A DNA stretch of 64,000 nucleotides from Zanthoxylum bungeanum (Eukaryota > Streptophyta > Magnoliopsida > Sapindales > Rutaceae): contig SKCR01033468.1 in NCBI GenBank assembly GCA_019454045.1, forward strand, positions 124,001-188,000, given 5' to 3'. The notes beneath the pieces were generated by a model. That model did not search any database, was not told where the DNA came from, and saw nothing but the letters and a program-made list of their open reading frames with translations. Within the stretch, counting starts at the first letter, position 1, and every line of letters begins with the position of its first letter. This document shows, piece after piece, positions 36,181-48,797 of the stretch. The position numbers were made by a program, and so were the translations under genes.

Positions 36181-37197
36181 CAAAACAGCAACTGGAGTTC
36201 CGTTTCCGACTCGTAGGTCAACCTCCCCTGAAGCCAGCATCCTGCTATTCTGCAGATACTGCAAATCAGTACAAATATGAGCAGCACAACCAGAATCAAA
36301 AATCCAATTTTTAAGACTAGAAGTAGTCATATTTATTTCAATAACAAACATACCAGAGGCTAGAGCCTTGCCTGCCTTGATATCCTCCCTCTGTCCTTTG
36401 CCCACTCGGCAGTCACGTTTCCAGTGACCCTTTTTACCGCATTTGAGGCAGACATCTTGAGACCTGTCCATTGGCTTCCCAGAAGCCTTTGTCAACTTGC
36501 CTTTGCCCTTGTTCTTATGTTTTTTCTTCCTCACCCCTCCAGTTGCCTTAAGCCCAGCCTTTGGCCCCTGAGAGGTCGATGCATAGTGCGCCTCGCGCTT
36601 GCCCCCTTTTAGGAGTTCCTTTTCAGACTCCTTCAACATGGACAACAGCTCTCCAAGAGTGTCATCTGTGTCCATCAACTTGTAGTTGATTATGATTTGT
36701 TTCCAAGTATCAGGAAGTGACTGTAAGAGCATGTCTATAGTCAGCTCAGCCTCCAAGACTATTCCCAACTTGCCCAACTCATCAATATCGGCGATCATTT
36801 GAGTCCCGTGGGCCTCAACTGATGTGCCCTCAGTCATTCAGGTGCGGAAGAGTTTCTTCACCAACTCATACCTCTCCATCCGCTTATTGGTGCGGTGGAG
36901 ATCATACAATCTAGCCATCATGTTGTAAGGATCCAAGTCCCTATTCTGGCGACGAAAGTGTTGAGTCATTGAAGCCAACATAACAGACTGAGCTGTGTCA
37001 CAATCCTTGCTGTGAGTTTTCCATAACTCCAGCTCAAGTGGCTCAGTGGGTCTAGGCGGGAGAGGTGTATGTATAGTGTACAGCAGCCTCTCAGCCCCAA
37101 GTACTATCTTGAGGTTCATTTCCCAGTCAGCGAAGTTTGTGCCTTTAAAGACATTATCACCCATGATGATGTCACGCACATTTCCCTTGCTAGCCAT
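36181..37197 (-). pseudogene. COPIA-B gag and N-terminal protease (one in-frame stop, truncated by NA-2)
   Basis: The ATG at 37195-37197 opens a copia gag: an N-terminal region with DNVFKGTNFADWEMNLK, then about 220 further codons after an in-frame TGA (36838-36840). A CCHC zinc knuckle follows (CLKCGKKGHWKRDC, near 36420-36465), then the retropepsin start WIFDSGCAAHICT, in which the usual DSGA reads DSGC. The frame ends at the NA-2 insertion. It forms the capsid precursor and the first half of the protease. One stop and the insertion disable it; otherwise it is well preserved. Confidence 0.92.
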
Positions 37198-39379
37198 CTC
37201 AACTACGACAGTCTAACTATCTAGTTGACGATAAAATGGGTACAGTCAAACTGTTACAAGAAAAAATAACAATGTATTAGTCCAACTAATTTTAAAATAG
37301 ACGAAATAATTTTGAAAGACGCGTAAGGCAAAGTATCTGAACGAAATTGCAAATTCACATACTAGCCTCCCACTATTTTCATCAAGTCTCTAACCCTCTG
37401 TTGAGAACTCGGGAAATCCTATTTCCTAGTGGGCTAGGATCCCGTTAAATAACACACAACCTTGACTTTGGCCAACAAGCTGTATGCTATTTAACTAGGT
37501 AGATCTCACAGATCAATTGGATCCAATCCAATTCCTAGATCCGGTTAGGTGGACATCCAAGTCCTAAACATATTGCTTATGCCAATGTATCCAATACATT
37601 TTCTAACCATATCCTCCGAATCATCTAGGCCTTGGCTTTGGCACAACAAACCTAATGATTCCAGTTAAGCGGGACCCATTGACAAGGATAGTTTCGTAAT
37701 CAATGTCGTTGGACAAGAAGTGATCTTGACTTTGGCCAACAAATCACAACTTGGACAAGACACCGATGTGGAACAAAACTCTCACGATTCAAGTACATCC
37801 TAATTGACAAGGTCTTGACTTTGGCCAACAAACCAATGCCAATTGGATCTTGGACAAGAATCATTCAATGGAAGGATAATCGCTTAATATAGATTGAGGG
37901 ATTTTTGCGTAATTGGCAACCAATTTATTATCTTTGTTATGTCTCATCAACATACACCCTTAAGCATGCTTCTAAAACATCATAAAGCGCGTAAAGTAAA
38001 TTAATAGTGATATGCGGATGGATATATAAACAACTTGTTCCTAGAACAAATCATTCCCTTTCCTCTCCCCGCTAGCACTATTCTACTTCTACCCAATTAC
38101 ATAATACAATAAGAGAAACCTCATTTACATTGAGGGGAATTAGGTGAGAAGAGAATACAAAGAGATAAAAGAGATAAGGCTGGACACGCAGGTCCAATTT
38201 ATAAATTCTAAATTTACAATAATTTCTAAAATTACCCTTTCCCTTCTAATATCCATCCGATATACACTATTCATACATCACATACATATATATTCAATCA
38301 AGACATGCTATACAACCAATCTAATTCAATTAATTAGTCTTTGTTAAAGTGATCATCCAATGTTCAAACAACGGTTTTTGATTTTGCGCGAGTCCAACTC
38401 GTTTGAGAATAAGTACATAAGGTACGAATTCGCGAATTATATCGAACTACTTATTAAATCTAATTTAATTCGTATTCAATACTAATTCAATTATTTAATT
38501 CCAAATTAAATGTTTACACTTTTAATGTGCTTTAAAGACTTTGATTCTAAATCTAATCTAATTGGGTCTCAAAGCCCAACTAACATCCAATGTTCGTTTA
38601 ATTAAAGTCCGATGGGCTTTCAATTGATTTATTAAGGCTTGGGCTTTGGTCAATGTGGGTCAAACCCAATTACCAAAACCCAAATAAGGAATCACCCTTA
38701 AATGCCACAAAATCAATTTCAAGCCCATAAGGCCCAATTAAACTTTAAAGCCCATTATACTATATTTGGACTTAATGGAGTGATTTAGGCCCAAATTGGA
38801 TCCAATCCTTTTGGCCCAAATCTACTTGGCCCAACCAAGCCCATTATGCCCAAATATAATAATACAAGCCCAATTTTACAATTAAGCCCATTAATTAAAT
38901 TTTAATATTCCAAATTTTAAAATCCAATTAATTAAAGTGTAAATCCATGATTAATACATTAAACCAAATATTTCCAAAACACCAATTTAATTCATTAATC
39001 ATCACTTGTTCAAAACACATGTCCAACATTTATTTTAACAAAAATCAAGTCCTTTTACATGCCCATTAGTATTCGGCCAAGTGAGAGTTTTTGTGTCGAT
39101 TTGTTTTTCAATCCGATTGAATCACTAATCTACGTCCAGTATACGTTTTAAGTCATCCAATGATCTTGTACACAAAAAATTCCAACACATCCCATGCATA
39201 TACATATTCGGCCAAGGCTAAGTTTTTGGGGAAAAATCATCCAATGCATTTTTCTCAAAATTGATTCCATATAACATCATTTTATATACATGTAAGCATA
39301 CTCATTCATCAAATTTCACAAGAACATGCTTCAATCAACTTTACCCAAATTTTAACCTAATGTATTTCATGCTTAAACA
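37198..39379 (-). other. COPIA-B untranslated leader
   Basis: About 2.2 kb. It has four TTGGCCAA-type motifs (37455-37830), the GGACACGCAGGTCC segment (about 38182), GGCCCAA-rich sequence (38570-38900) and several TTCGGCCAA motifs (39070-39225). It shares its order of blocks with the other copia leaders but lacks the tandem repeat seen in NA-1 and NA-2. No gene seen. Confidence 0.7.
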
Positions 39380-39393
39380 TGGCTCTGATACCA
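39380..39393 (-). promoter_or_regulatory. COPIA-B primer-binding site (initiator tRNA-Met)
   Basis: The minus strand reads TGGTATCAGAGCCA, a perfect 14-base complement to the 3' end of plant initiator tRNA-Met, one base after the LTR end CCAACA. Confidence 0.93.
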
Positions 39394-39394
39394 T

Positions 39395-41320
39395 TGTTGG
39401 TTTCTATATTTGTCCCAAGGAAAGTATAAGCACATGAAATACAACAAATGAATATATATAATAAACTTGAAGCATGGCGGAATCATACTTACAAAGCTTT
39501 TGTGATGAAGAAGATGAACAAAGGGTTGAAGCTCCAAGTCCTTTGTAGATTCGGCCAAGAGAAGAAATGGGTGAAAGCTCCAAGCTTTGTGTATTCCAAG
39601 CTCTTTGATGGGTTCCCTATCACCTCCTTTGATCATAAGATGTGCTAGCAAAAGAGAAAATGAAAATCCAATCTTCTTTGCCCTTTGGAAGCTCACGGCA
39701 TTGATGAGAGAGAGAGAGAGAGTTCTTTGTTTCTTGTATTTGTTTTTCTAAAAACAATAATGAAAACAATTACCAAAATATTTGGTATATGGCTTTTCCA
39801 AAAGTCAAAAGACTTTTCCCTCCAAAAAGCCATTAAATGGCCTCACCAACTTCTTTCATGAATAGTGACTAGATGTCACTTTAATAAAGTGACTTGTGAC
39901 ATCTATCACCAAGTCATGTCAAGTGATGTGACTTCGCGATGTGACTTACGGGCCCCACTCGTTTCAAAATACGAATGTGTCCGCAAACACTTTCGGGCTC
40001 GGTTTCGCTAATTCCGAATTAACGAATTCCGTCGCGACGTAAATTAAATAATTATGCCTAGCGAAATCACTATTCACGTCGCTAACGAATTAATTCTAAA
40101 TTAATTCGTTTGCCCGAATTAAAATCCGATTTTAATTCCGCGTCGAAATCTAATTTCGTTTAATATATCGAATATATTATTTTACCGATTAATTCCAAAT
40201 TAATCGTTCTCTCTCAAAATAAGGCATTTTATCCGAGATAAAGTTTCTCCGTAATTAATCCAAGATTAATAAAGTTCGAATCAAATATCATAGGTGAATC
40301 TTCAGGAAGCGACCCGAGAGATCTCCGGATATGTTGGCAGTAAATACGGTCGTCGGATAATCCGAACACGTACGTACCTAGTACTACGTTTTTACCGATT
40401 TACAAGACAAGGTTGGCTTCTATCAAAGCGCGATGCCTACCCAATTCTCCAGAAATATTCTTATTGGAATATTAGATCTATATCAAGCGTAGTATACCGA
40501 AGTATTGCGTACATCGATCCAGTATCGGACGATCACATGTTAGGCCTGGGGCTGGAGATGTGTCTGCCCCGTACGAAACATATATCGGACATCAAGCAAC
40601 TAGTCTCTTTAAATCGGACAATCCTGACCTAGTCATATTGCCCCGACGGTTGCAACCTTTTATAGAGTACTAGTTCTGTATCCTGCGCGATCATCAACTC
40701 CATATGTCTGAAGTGACACTTCCATCTTGACATCACACCCAGTACACTACGATTCCTGATAAACCCAGAAGTGGTGAACACAGAACCGATTAAAGCCCCC
40801 AACCACCAAAACCAAAGTTTACCGATTGTCGCAAGTACTAGCGATGCAAGTCTCAGGTTAAGACCATATACACCTACCCTGATGCGGCCTCCCATAGACA
40901 CGCAGACATACTACCAATGGGATTCTGCGGGGTCTATCCAGAGCGAAGCTGTTTTTCGTACCATCGGTAAAACATAACCTCCTATCGCACTTGCATAAGT
41001 ATCCTATACTTAAATATATGAGAATTATGCCGTTGTGCCCTCACAACGTGCACAAGTGCAATACTAGTCTATTCCGCATTATCGATGTCTGATCTCGATA
41101 ATACTCCGACTAGGGATATTTAATGATTAAACCTTTATGTATTGATACTGTCTCATATCATCTCAATACGGAACTAATCATATGGACTTTCGCCATTTAT
41201 ATATCAAAGTAAATAAATTACAAAAAGGCAAAAGGTAATTTCATTATCACATAGTTAATTTTGTACAATAATACAATATCATTTACAAAATAGTGACGCT
41301 ATGGGTCATAATGTCTAACA
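39395..41320 (-). repeat. COPIA-B 5' LTR
   Basis: 1926 bp, about 98% identical by eye to 22808-24734. Flanked by the TSD CAAAC at 41321-41325. The inverted-repeat array lies at 40010-40275. One hairpin loop differs between the LTRs (TCG at about 23547, CCG at about 40130) while the stem is unchanged. Confidence 0.92.
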
Positions 41321-41410
41321 CAAACTTGTGTGATATTTGAATTATCTTGCATGTGTTGCATAAGACTTGGTTATATTATAGCGTAAACCCGTTCATTACA
41401 ATTATCCGTG

Positions 41411-41451
41411 TGCCTAATCGCTTCCGCTGCACTAGGAAAGCATTTCTTACA
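41411..41451 (+). repeat. COPIA-C 5' LTR, terminal remnant
   Basis: GTGCCTAATCGCTTCCGCTG onward to TTCTTACA. About 38 of 44 bases match 63394-63437, the end of the 3' LTR. Upstream of this the two sequences do not match, so most of the 5' LTR is missing or replaced. Confidence 0.6.
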
Positions 41452-43060
41452 ATTGGCATCCAGTTCTATTTTTTAATATATTTATATGAGTTATAAATAT
41501 GATATGCATGTTTAGATGAGTGGGCACATTGTGATATTCATATGATGAATGTTTTTATTATTTCATGTGATGAATGGATTTTGCACTGGTCGTAAATTTT
41601 TTCGGCTCTTATTTTTGTAGTTGGTTTTGTTTTTGGGATGTAAGGCCATAGGGCCATTGTTTACTTTTGTTGTAATTTTAGCACCGAAGTTGCAAAAGGA
41701 GCCAACACCACTTTGAAGCGGGATTTGAAGACCAAGAGATGCCTTGGTGAATCTTATGTACTAATTAGATTAGTGTAGGAAAAAATAAAAGCCCGGTCAA
41801 TGCAAAATAACTTTTATGTTGTATGTATGTTTATTTCGAATTGTTTGAATAACATGTCATATAGCTTAGGGTGCCCACTCATGTATTTTTCATGCCATAA
41901 CATGTCATAGATGCATTACCATTATAGACATAAAATTATGATTTTATGCAATTTAAAATGTTTAAATTATTTTTTGATATGCATGGAAATCAATTAATTA
42001 GATTAGTTGGATTTATGGTTTAAAATTTGAATTTTAATATATTGGGCTTAATTGGTGCATAATAAATTCCATTGGTTTATAGAATGGAAACTCGGACATA
42101 AAATTCCATAGCCGATTTCGAATGGACGGAAATATGGTCTGCACTCGGGATACAATTCCACGTACTATTGGATTTTATAACGCACTAAGATTTATTAAAA
42201 TGTTTTTTAAAATTTTGACCTTTTAGAATTCCATAAATTTTAAACTTTTAGTGTCCAGTATTTTAAGAGTTAAAATATAATAGCTCACTAATACCACTCT
42301 AATTAAATTAGTTTAATTGAGTAAAACTATTAGTAGAGACTAATGAAATATTAGTGATACAATTTTAAAAGCTAAAATTGATTAGGTCACTCATGTCAAA
42401 CTAGTGTAAATAAAAATTATGATTAAGCCGCCATAAATTTATCTACACTAGTTAAAATGAAATATTAGATATTTTAAAGATAGAAACCTTATTTTTAAAA
42501 TAGTGAGTGGGATAAGGATATACGACAGTATATCACGCGATCTCCGTTGTTAGTCCAAAAATGTGAGATTCAAAAGGTGCCTCGAGACGGCTTTGTTTTC
42601 GTCCCCCTAAGGATGGTGTCCATTTTGGGTCAATATCAGGTTTGGGTTCCGAGAGGATATGGATTCTAGATGTATCTTGTGAACTGACCTACCCTACGGC
42701 GGCACTTCACTTGTTAAGTCTAAGAATCCCGAAACGGCGAGTTACACTCACAAATGAATAATTAACTGTTAATAAAATTCCTTGATCAAATAAAACGGTA
42801 GTTGTTTAATATAGGAATTAGAGTTATTCCCGCATATATTAAATTGACTGAGACTGTCTCGATCTTTCATGCGAGTACTTGACCTACCCTACGGCGGCAC
42901 TTAATTGTGGGATGATAGATTTCCGTGACATAGTAATTCTCTTAGGTTTCTTATTCATTATTCATGGCATGCATCATGTTTAATTTTATGCCAAAACTGT
43001 TTGATGATTTTAGTATGGGATGAATGAATTTTAAATGCATGTTTATTTTATTTTTCAGCC
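41452..43060 (+). other. COPIA-C leader with degenerate PBS
   Basis: Begins with TGGCATCCAGTTC (41454-41466), a poor match to the Met-type PBS. A module at 42075-42180 resembles the TAT-1 LTR (22425-22510, 8838-8925). A 23-bp exact direct repeat containing CCTACCCTACGGCGGCACTT occurs at 42685-42707 and 42880-42902. The leader ends in a splice-acceptor-like TTTTTCAG two bases before the gag ATG. Confidence 0.6.
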
Positions 43061-43888
43061 ATGGTTTCTCCAATTATTTTCATACTCTCAAACGATAAAT
43101 TAATGGGAGAAAACTATGTTAAGTGGAAAAGAAACATGAACGCTATCCTGGTCTATGAAGACCTAAAGTTTGTCCTAACGGAGGAACGTCCTCTCGAGCC
43201 GGCCAGAAATACTAGCCAAGTTGTGCGCGATACCTACCAGAAATAGGTCGCAGTAAATGAGAAAGCCCGCTGCTACTTGCTAGCAGAGATGTCTGAGGTT
43301 CTTGCTGCAAAGCATGAACCTATGGCTCTAGCATCTCAGATGATGGAGTCATTACAGGGCATGTTTGGGCAGCCTTCAGAGCGTCAACGTCATGAGGCCA
43401 TGGTCTCAGCGATGACTGCTAGGATGAAGGATGGGATATCAGTCCGAGAGCACGTCTTGAGGATGATGACCTATCTCAACACTGCAGAGACCCATGGAGC
43501 TCGTATTGATGAGCATAGCCAGGTGACTATGCTTATGGAAACTCTTCCGAAGAGTTTCCTGCAGTTTAAAAGTAACTATTTTATGAACAAGTTGACTTTT
43601 ACTTTGACCCAACTGCTTAATGAGCTCACCCATTACGAATCCATGCTTGTGGATCCTCGTAAGTCCAGTGTAGAGGCAAATATTACCGAGTCTTCTAAAT
43701 CTGCAAAGATGAAGAAGAAAAGCACTGGGAAGGCTAAAGGAAAGCCCTTGAAGAAGAATAACAAGAAAGGCTCCAATGATGCCAAGCCCAAAGGAAAATG
43801 TTTCCACTGCAATAAGAATGTGCATTGGAAAAGGAACTGTCCTAAATACCTTGCTAAGCTAAAGGAGAAAAAGGAAACAGCTACTTGA
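43061..43888 (+). pseudogene. COPIA-C gag (one in-frame stop)
   Basis: ATG at 43061 with a copia gag start (KLMGENYVKWKRNMNAIL). An in-frame TAG at 43244-43246 is followed by about 205 more codons in the same frame. A basic lysine-rich segment precedes a CCHC knuckle, CFHCNKNVHWKRNC, with correct spacing (C-x2-C-x4-H-x4-C) but without the usual glycine. The stop at the end of the frame (43886-43888) precedes the protease region, which is in another frame. It would be the capsid/nucleocapsid precursor of a copia particle but is now broken. Confidence 0.9.
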
Positions 43889-44617
43889 TTCATGGAGGGA
43901 CCTTGCTGAAGGTGACTACACCATGAGGGTCGGGACAGGGGATGCCGTTTCAGCAAGAGCAGTGGGAGTCTCCAGTTTAAATTTTATTAATAATAGTTAT
44001 TTAAATTTGAACAATGTGTTATTCATTCCTGGTTTTCGCAGGAATTTGATTTCTGTTTCTAAACTTTTGGATGATGGTTATTCAGTTTCTTTTAATAGCA
44101 ATTTGGTTATTATTGGTATAAATTGATTAACTGTAAGCACATGAAACTCAGAAAACAACTTGTATGTGTTAAGACCGTTAACACATAGGTCACTGCTCAA
44201 CGCTGAAATGTTTAAGGTTGAGAAACCTAAAACTAAACGGCCAAAGATTTCTCACGATGACACATATCTATGGCATCTTAGACTTGGTCAAATCAACCTT
44301 GACCGGATAAATAGATTGATAAAGAACGGAGCCTTAAACCAGTTAAAGCTCGGGATTCTACCAGTTTGTGAATCTCTTTTTAGAAGGAAAAATGACCAAG
44401 AGACCTTTTACTGGAAAAGGTTTAAGAGCCAATCAATCACTTGAGCTAATACATTCGGACGTTTACGGACCGATGAATGTAAGAGCACGAGGTGGTTATA
44501 AATACTTTGTCACATTCATTGACGATTATTCAAGCTATGGGTATGTCTACCTAATGCATCATAAATCAGATACCTTTGAAAAGTTCAAAGAGTATCGTAC
44601 CAAGGTTGAGAACCAAT
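43889..44617 (+). pseudogene. COPIA-C protease C-terminus and integrase N-terminus (disrupted)
   Basis: Protease remnant with the conserved tail FIPGFRRNLISVSKL (44025-44070). Next is the GAG-pre-integrase zinc finger WHLRLGQIN (second H replaced by Q) and a CES motif. After a further frame change comes the integrase core with SDVYGPM and FVTFIDDYSSYGYVYLM. The catalytic DSG of the protease is not visible. The sequence is cut by the solo LTR at 44618. Confidence 0.85.
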
Positions 44618-46463
44618 TGTTGGATAATTATGACCCATAGCATCACTATTTGTACATAACATGGTTTTGTTGTACAAATTAACCGTGTGACAAAGGAAAC
44701 TGCTCTTTTATCATTTGTAATTAGATTACTTGAATATATAAATGATAGAAGTCCTTATGATTAGTTCCAGATTATAAGATATGAGACAATATCAATCCAC
44801 TAAGGTTTAATCATTAAACATTCCTAGTCATAGTATTATCGAGATTGGACATCGATAATGCGGGACAGACTAGTATTGCACTTATGCGCGTTGTGGGAGC
44901 ATAACAGTATAGTTCTCATATATTTAAGTATTGGATACTTATACAAGTGTGATAGAAGGTTGTGTTTACCGATGGTATGGAAACAGCTTTGCTCCGGATA
45001 GACCCCACGGAATCCCATTGGTTGTATGACAATGTGTCTATGGGAATCCGTTGGTCGTCCAGGACTTTAACAGGTTCTGTGTACGCCTCTTATGGGCTTA
45101 TTGAGAATCTTAGAGTATTGGATGTGATGTCAAGATGAAAGTATCATTTCAGTCATATGAAGATGATGATCACGCAGGAATGCACAACTGGTACTCTAAT
45201 GTGTTGCAACCATCGGGATAATATGACAACGTCATGATTATCCGATTAAAGAGACTAGTTGATTGTGATCCGATATATGCTTCATACGGGGCAGACACTA
45301 TTCCAGCCCCAGGTCTTACATGTGACATCTGATACAGGATCGCAATACGCAATACTACGTATTCTACGCCTGACATAGATTTTATATTCTTGTAAGAATA
45401 TTTCTGGAGAATTAGGTAGGCACGGTGCTTTGCTAGAAGCCAACCATGTCTTGTAAATCGGTTAGCACGTGGTACAAGGTACGCACTTAATCGGATAGTC
45501 CGATAACCAGATTTACAGCCAGAGGTCTCTTGGGTCGCTTCCCAAAGATTCACCGATGACAGTTGATTTAAATTAGAATTAATCTAGGATTAATTAAGAG
45601 AGAGAAAATTAATCTTGGATTAATTGAGGCATTATTTAATCTGGGATTAAATGTGTTCGAAAGAGAGAGCGCGATTAATTTGGAATTAATCAGTAAAATA
45701 AATTTAATAGTTAAATTTGATTTTTCTATTTAATTTATTGATATAGGCTAAAATTAATATATCGGATATATTAATTGGAATTAGATTTCAATGCGAAATT
45801 AAAGTTGGACTTTAATACACGCGAACAGATTAATTTAGAATTAATTCGTAAATGGCATTCATAATATATTTACGAGACGTCATTATTTAATTAAATTAGA
45901 TTTAATTATTTAGCGACGAAAATTCGTGTAATCGGATTAAACGAATCCGAGCAGCGGCAAACATTCGCAAGAACCGTTTGAATTTTGAATTCAAAATGTG
46001 GGGCCCACTTCACATGTGGTAGTTGGGAGAGTAGTTGGCATTTATGCAAAACCACCTACTTTCCAACCACCTTGGAATGGTTTTGGTGAAACCATTTACC
46101 CAACCACCTTATTTAGGTGAAAATGGTAAATTGGTTTTCACCAAAAGCATTCTCTCTCTCTCATTTGGTATCTCATCTCAAAACACAAACCCTAACTTTA
46201 TCCAAATGGGCGTGAATGGCTTTTCATCCTCTCTTTGATTTTGTGGCAAAATCATTCAAAGCTAACACTTCAAAGATCAACAAAGGTGATAGGGAAACAA
46301 CTCAAAGCTTGGAATCAACATTGAAAGGTTAGATCTCGGAGATCACTTCTCAAAATTTTAAATTCCAATACGTTCATTGTAAGTATATTCCACAACTTAT
46401 AATGATCTTAATCACACACTTTCATGCTTATTAGATCTTTGGCATGTTCTAGGAACACTAACA
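44618..46463 (+). mobile_element. Solo LTR of the COPIA-A type
   Basis: 1846 bp from TGTTGGATAATTATGACCC to CACTAACA with perfect TSDs CCAAT (44613-44617 and 46464-46468). There are no internal sequences, so it arose by LTR-LTR recombination of a complete element. It closely resembles 4583-6447 (reverse strand), including its terminal ...TTCTAGGAA... segment. The inverted-repeat array lies at 45565-45930. ORFs inside it (44836-45018, 45170-45553, 46035-46238) are not supported as genes. Confidence 0.93.
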
Positions 46464-48783
46464 CCAATTAGGTAAGACAATCAAAACTCTACGATCAGAT
46501 CATGGTGGGGAATACCTCGACAGAGATTTCGAGGAATTCTTAATTGAGCATGGGATAGTATCCCAGCTCACAGCGCCTGGAACACCACAGCAAAATGGTG
46601 TTGCAGAGAGGAGAAATCATACCCTACTAGACATGATGAGATCTATGTTTAGTTATAGCTCACTACCTAGTTCGTTCTGGGGATATGCACTGCAAACCGT
46701 AATGTATATCCTTAATGTAGTTCCATCTAAGTCTGTTCCTAAGACTCTCTTAGAGTTTTGGAATGGTCGTAAAACTAGTCTACGACATTTCCGCATATGG
46801 GGGTGTCCAGCACATGTGCTGAAGAATAAGACTACAAAGTTGGAGCCACGTTCTCAGGTGTGCCTATTTGTAGGCTATCCTAAGGAGAGTAGGGGTGGAT
46901 TCTTCTACAGTCCTGATGATAATAAAGTGTTTGTATCGACAAATGCTACGTTTCTAGAGGAGGACTATATGAGGGAGTTCAAACCTCGAAGTAAAGTGTT
47001 ACTCGAGGAGTTACTTGCTGGTTCGACCAGCACGCCATTATCAACGAAAGTTGACAAATACATAGCACCTTCGACATCTGATAGTCAGATGCAAGCTCGT
47101 CAGAATGATCTACCGCCTAGACGCATTGGGAGGGTTGTACAACAACCTGAACGCTACCTAGGGGTTGGAGAGGCACAAATTGTCACATCCAGCGATGGCA
47201 TAGAAGGTCCATTGACCTACAGTAATGCAATGGATGATTCTGACAAAGAGGAATAGCTCAAAGCCATGAACGTAGAGATGTAGTCCATGTACTCCAACTC
47301 TGTCTGGGAACTTATAGACCAACCTGATGGGGTGAAACCCATAGGTTGCAAGTGGATCTACAAGAGGAATGAAGGATCAGATGGGAAGGTACAGACCTTC
47401 AAGGGTAGATTAGTGGCCAAGGGTTATACCCAGAAAGAGGGAGTTGACTATGAGGAAATTTTCCCGCCAGTAGCCATGCTTAAATCCATCTGCACTCTTC
47501 TATCCATTTTCGCATATTATGACTATAAAATTTGGCAAATGGATGTCATGAGTGCATTCTTGAATGGCAATCTTGATGAAAGTATATATATGATACAATC
47601 AGGAGGGTTCATCGCCCAAAGTCAAGAGCAAAAGGTTTGCAAGCTGTAAAGATCTATTTATGGACTCAAGTAGGCATCTCGATCTTAGAATATAAGATTT
47701 GATACAACGATCAAATCTTATGATTTTGAGCAGAATATTGATGAGTCGTGTGTATACAAGCGCGTCATTGATGGGAAGGTGGTTTTTCTTATTTTATACG
47801 TCGATGATATTTTACTCATTGGGAATGATGTAAAGATATTATCAAACATGAAAATCTGGCTAGCTAACCAATTCCAAATGAAAGATTTGGGAGAGGCCAG
47901 TTATGTTCTTGGGATTCAAATACTTCGGGATCACAAGAAACGACTATTAGCTATGTCTCAGACATCCTATATCGAAAAGATCCTTGTGCATTTTGGGATG
48001 TAGAATTCCAAGAAAGGCAATCTGCCTTATCGACATGGAATTCATTTGTCAAATGAACAGTCTCCTAAGACACCTCAAGATGTTGAGGAAATGAGACATA
48101 TCTCATACGCCTCAGCAGTTGGTAGTCTTATGTATGTTATGTTATGCATGAGACCGAACATTTGTTTTGCAGTGGGAGTAGTCAGTAGGTTTCAATCAAA
48201 CCCAAGATTAGATCACTGGGTGACTGTGAAACACATTCTCAAGTATCTTAAGAGAACGAGAAATTATATGCTTATGTATTCCGATGAGGATATGATCATG
48301 AGGGGATATACAAACTCTGATTTTCATACAGATGTAGATTCTAGGAAATCTACATCTGGATCAATGTTCACCCTAGGTGGTGGGGCTATAGTATGGTGGA
48401 GCATAAAGTAATCTTGTATTACTGACTCCACCATGGAGGCTGAATATGTAGCAGCTTGTGAAGCAGCTAAGGAAGCAGTCTGGCTCCGTAAATTCTTGGG
48501 AGATCTGGAAGTTGTTCCAAATATGGATAGACCACTCACACTCTATTACGATAATAGCGGTGCGGTGGAAAACTCCAAGGAACCAAGAAGCCATAAGAGG
48601 GGAAAGCATATAGAGAGGAAATATCATCTCATCGGGGAGATAGTGCAGAGAAGAGACGTTACTGTCACAAAGATTGCTTCCGTAGATAACCTGGCTGATC
48701 CATTTATAAAGACCTTGCCGGCTAAAGTTTTTGAAAGTCACCTAAATGGTCTAGGATTATGTGACATGTCCCAATTGCTCTAG
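46464..48783 (+). pseudogene. COPIA-C integrase C-terminus, RT and RNase H (several in-frame stops)
   Basis: Resumes the integrase exactly after the TSD, with RSDHGGEYL and the third catalytic motif [13 protein letters not shown] intact. One frame then runs to the stop at 48781-48783 through RT (WQMDVMSAFLNG; active site LYVDDILLIGN near 47800) and RNase H (GYTNSDFHTD, DSTMEAEYVAA). It is interrupted by stops at 47254, 47281, 47647, 47668, 48001 and 48409. That the frame is otherwise maintained shows decay mainly by point mutation, unlike the indel-riddled NA family. Confidence 0.92.
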
Positions 48784-48797
48784 TGAAAGTGGGAGAT
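48784..48797 (+). promoter_or_regulatory. COPIA-C polypurine tract
   Basis: TGAAAGTGGGAGAT directly after the pol stop and directly before the LTR start TGTTGGAATGTATGCCC. Confidence 0.88.

Larger units (their letters stand above)
22808..41320 (-). mobile_element. COPIA-B: Ty1/Copia retrotransposon with the best-preserved copia gag-pol, split by NA-2
   Basis: Minus-strand element. 5' LTR 39395-41320, PBS 39380-39393, leader, gag-protease 36181-37197, remainder of pol 24749-27694, PPT 24735-24747, 3' LTR 22808-24734. Perfect TSDs CAAAC at 22803-22807 and 41321-41325 fix the ends. Without NA-2 it is about 10.0 kb. LTRs differ at only a few dozen positions over about 1.93 kb by eye (roughly 98% identity), so it is fairly young. 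Stops and a frameshift nevertheless disable the polyprotein. Domain order PR-IN-RT-RNaseH is Ty1/Copia. The LTR is related to the NA LTRs. Confidence 0.93.

Noticed and set aside
39380..39393. tRNA gene fragment
   Set aside because: It is a 14-base complement to a tRNA 3' end placed exactly at an LTR end, so it is a primer-binding site. No tRNA cloverleaf was seen anywhere.
43439..43956. Minus-strand ORFs of 107-128 codons over COPIA-C gag
   Set aside because: They are antisense to a clear gag frame with a zinc knuckle, so they are shadows of it.
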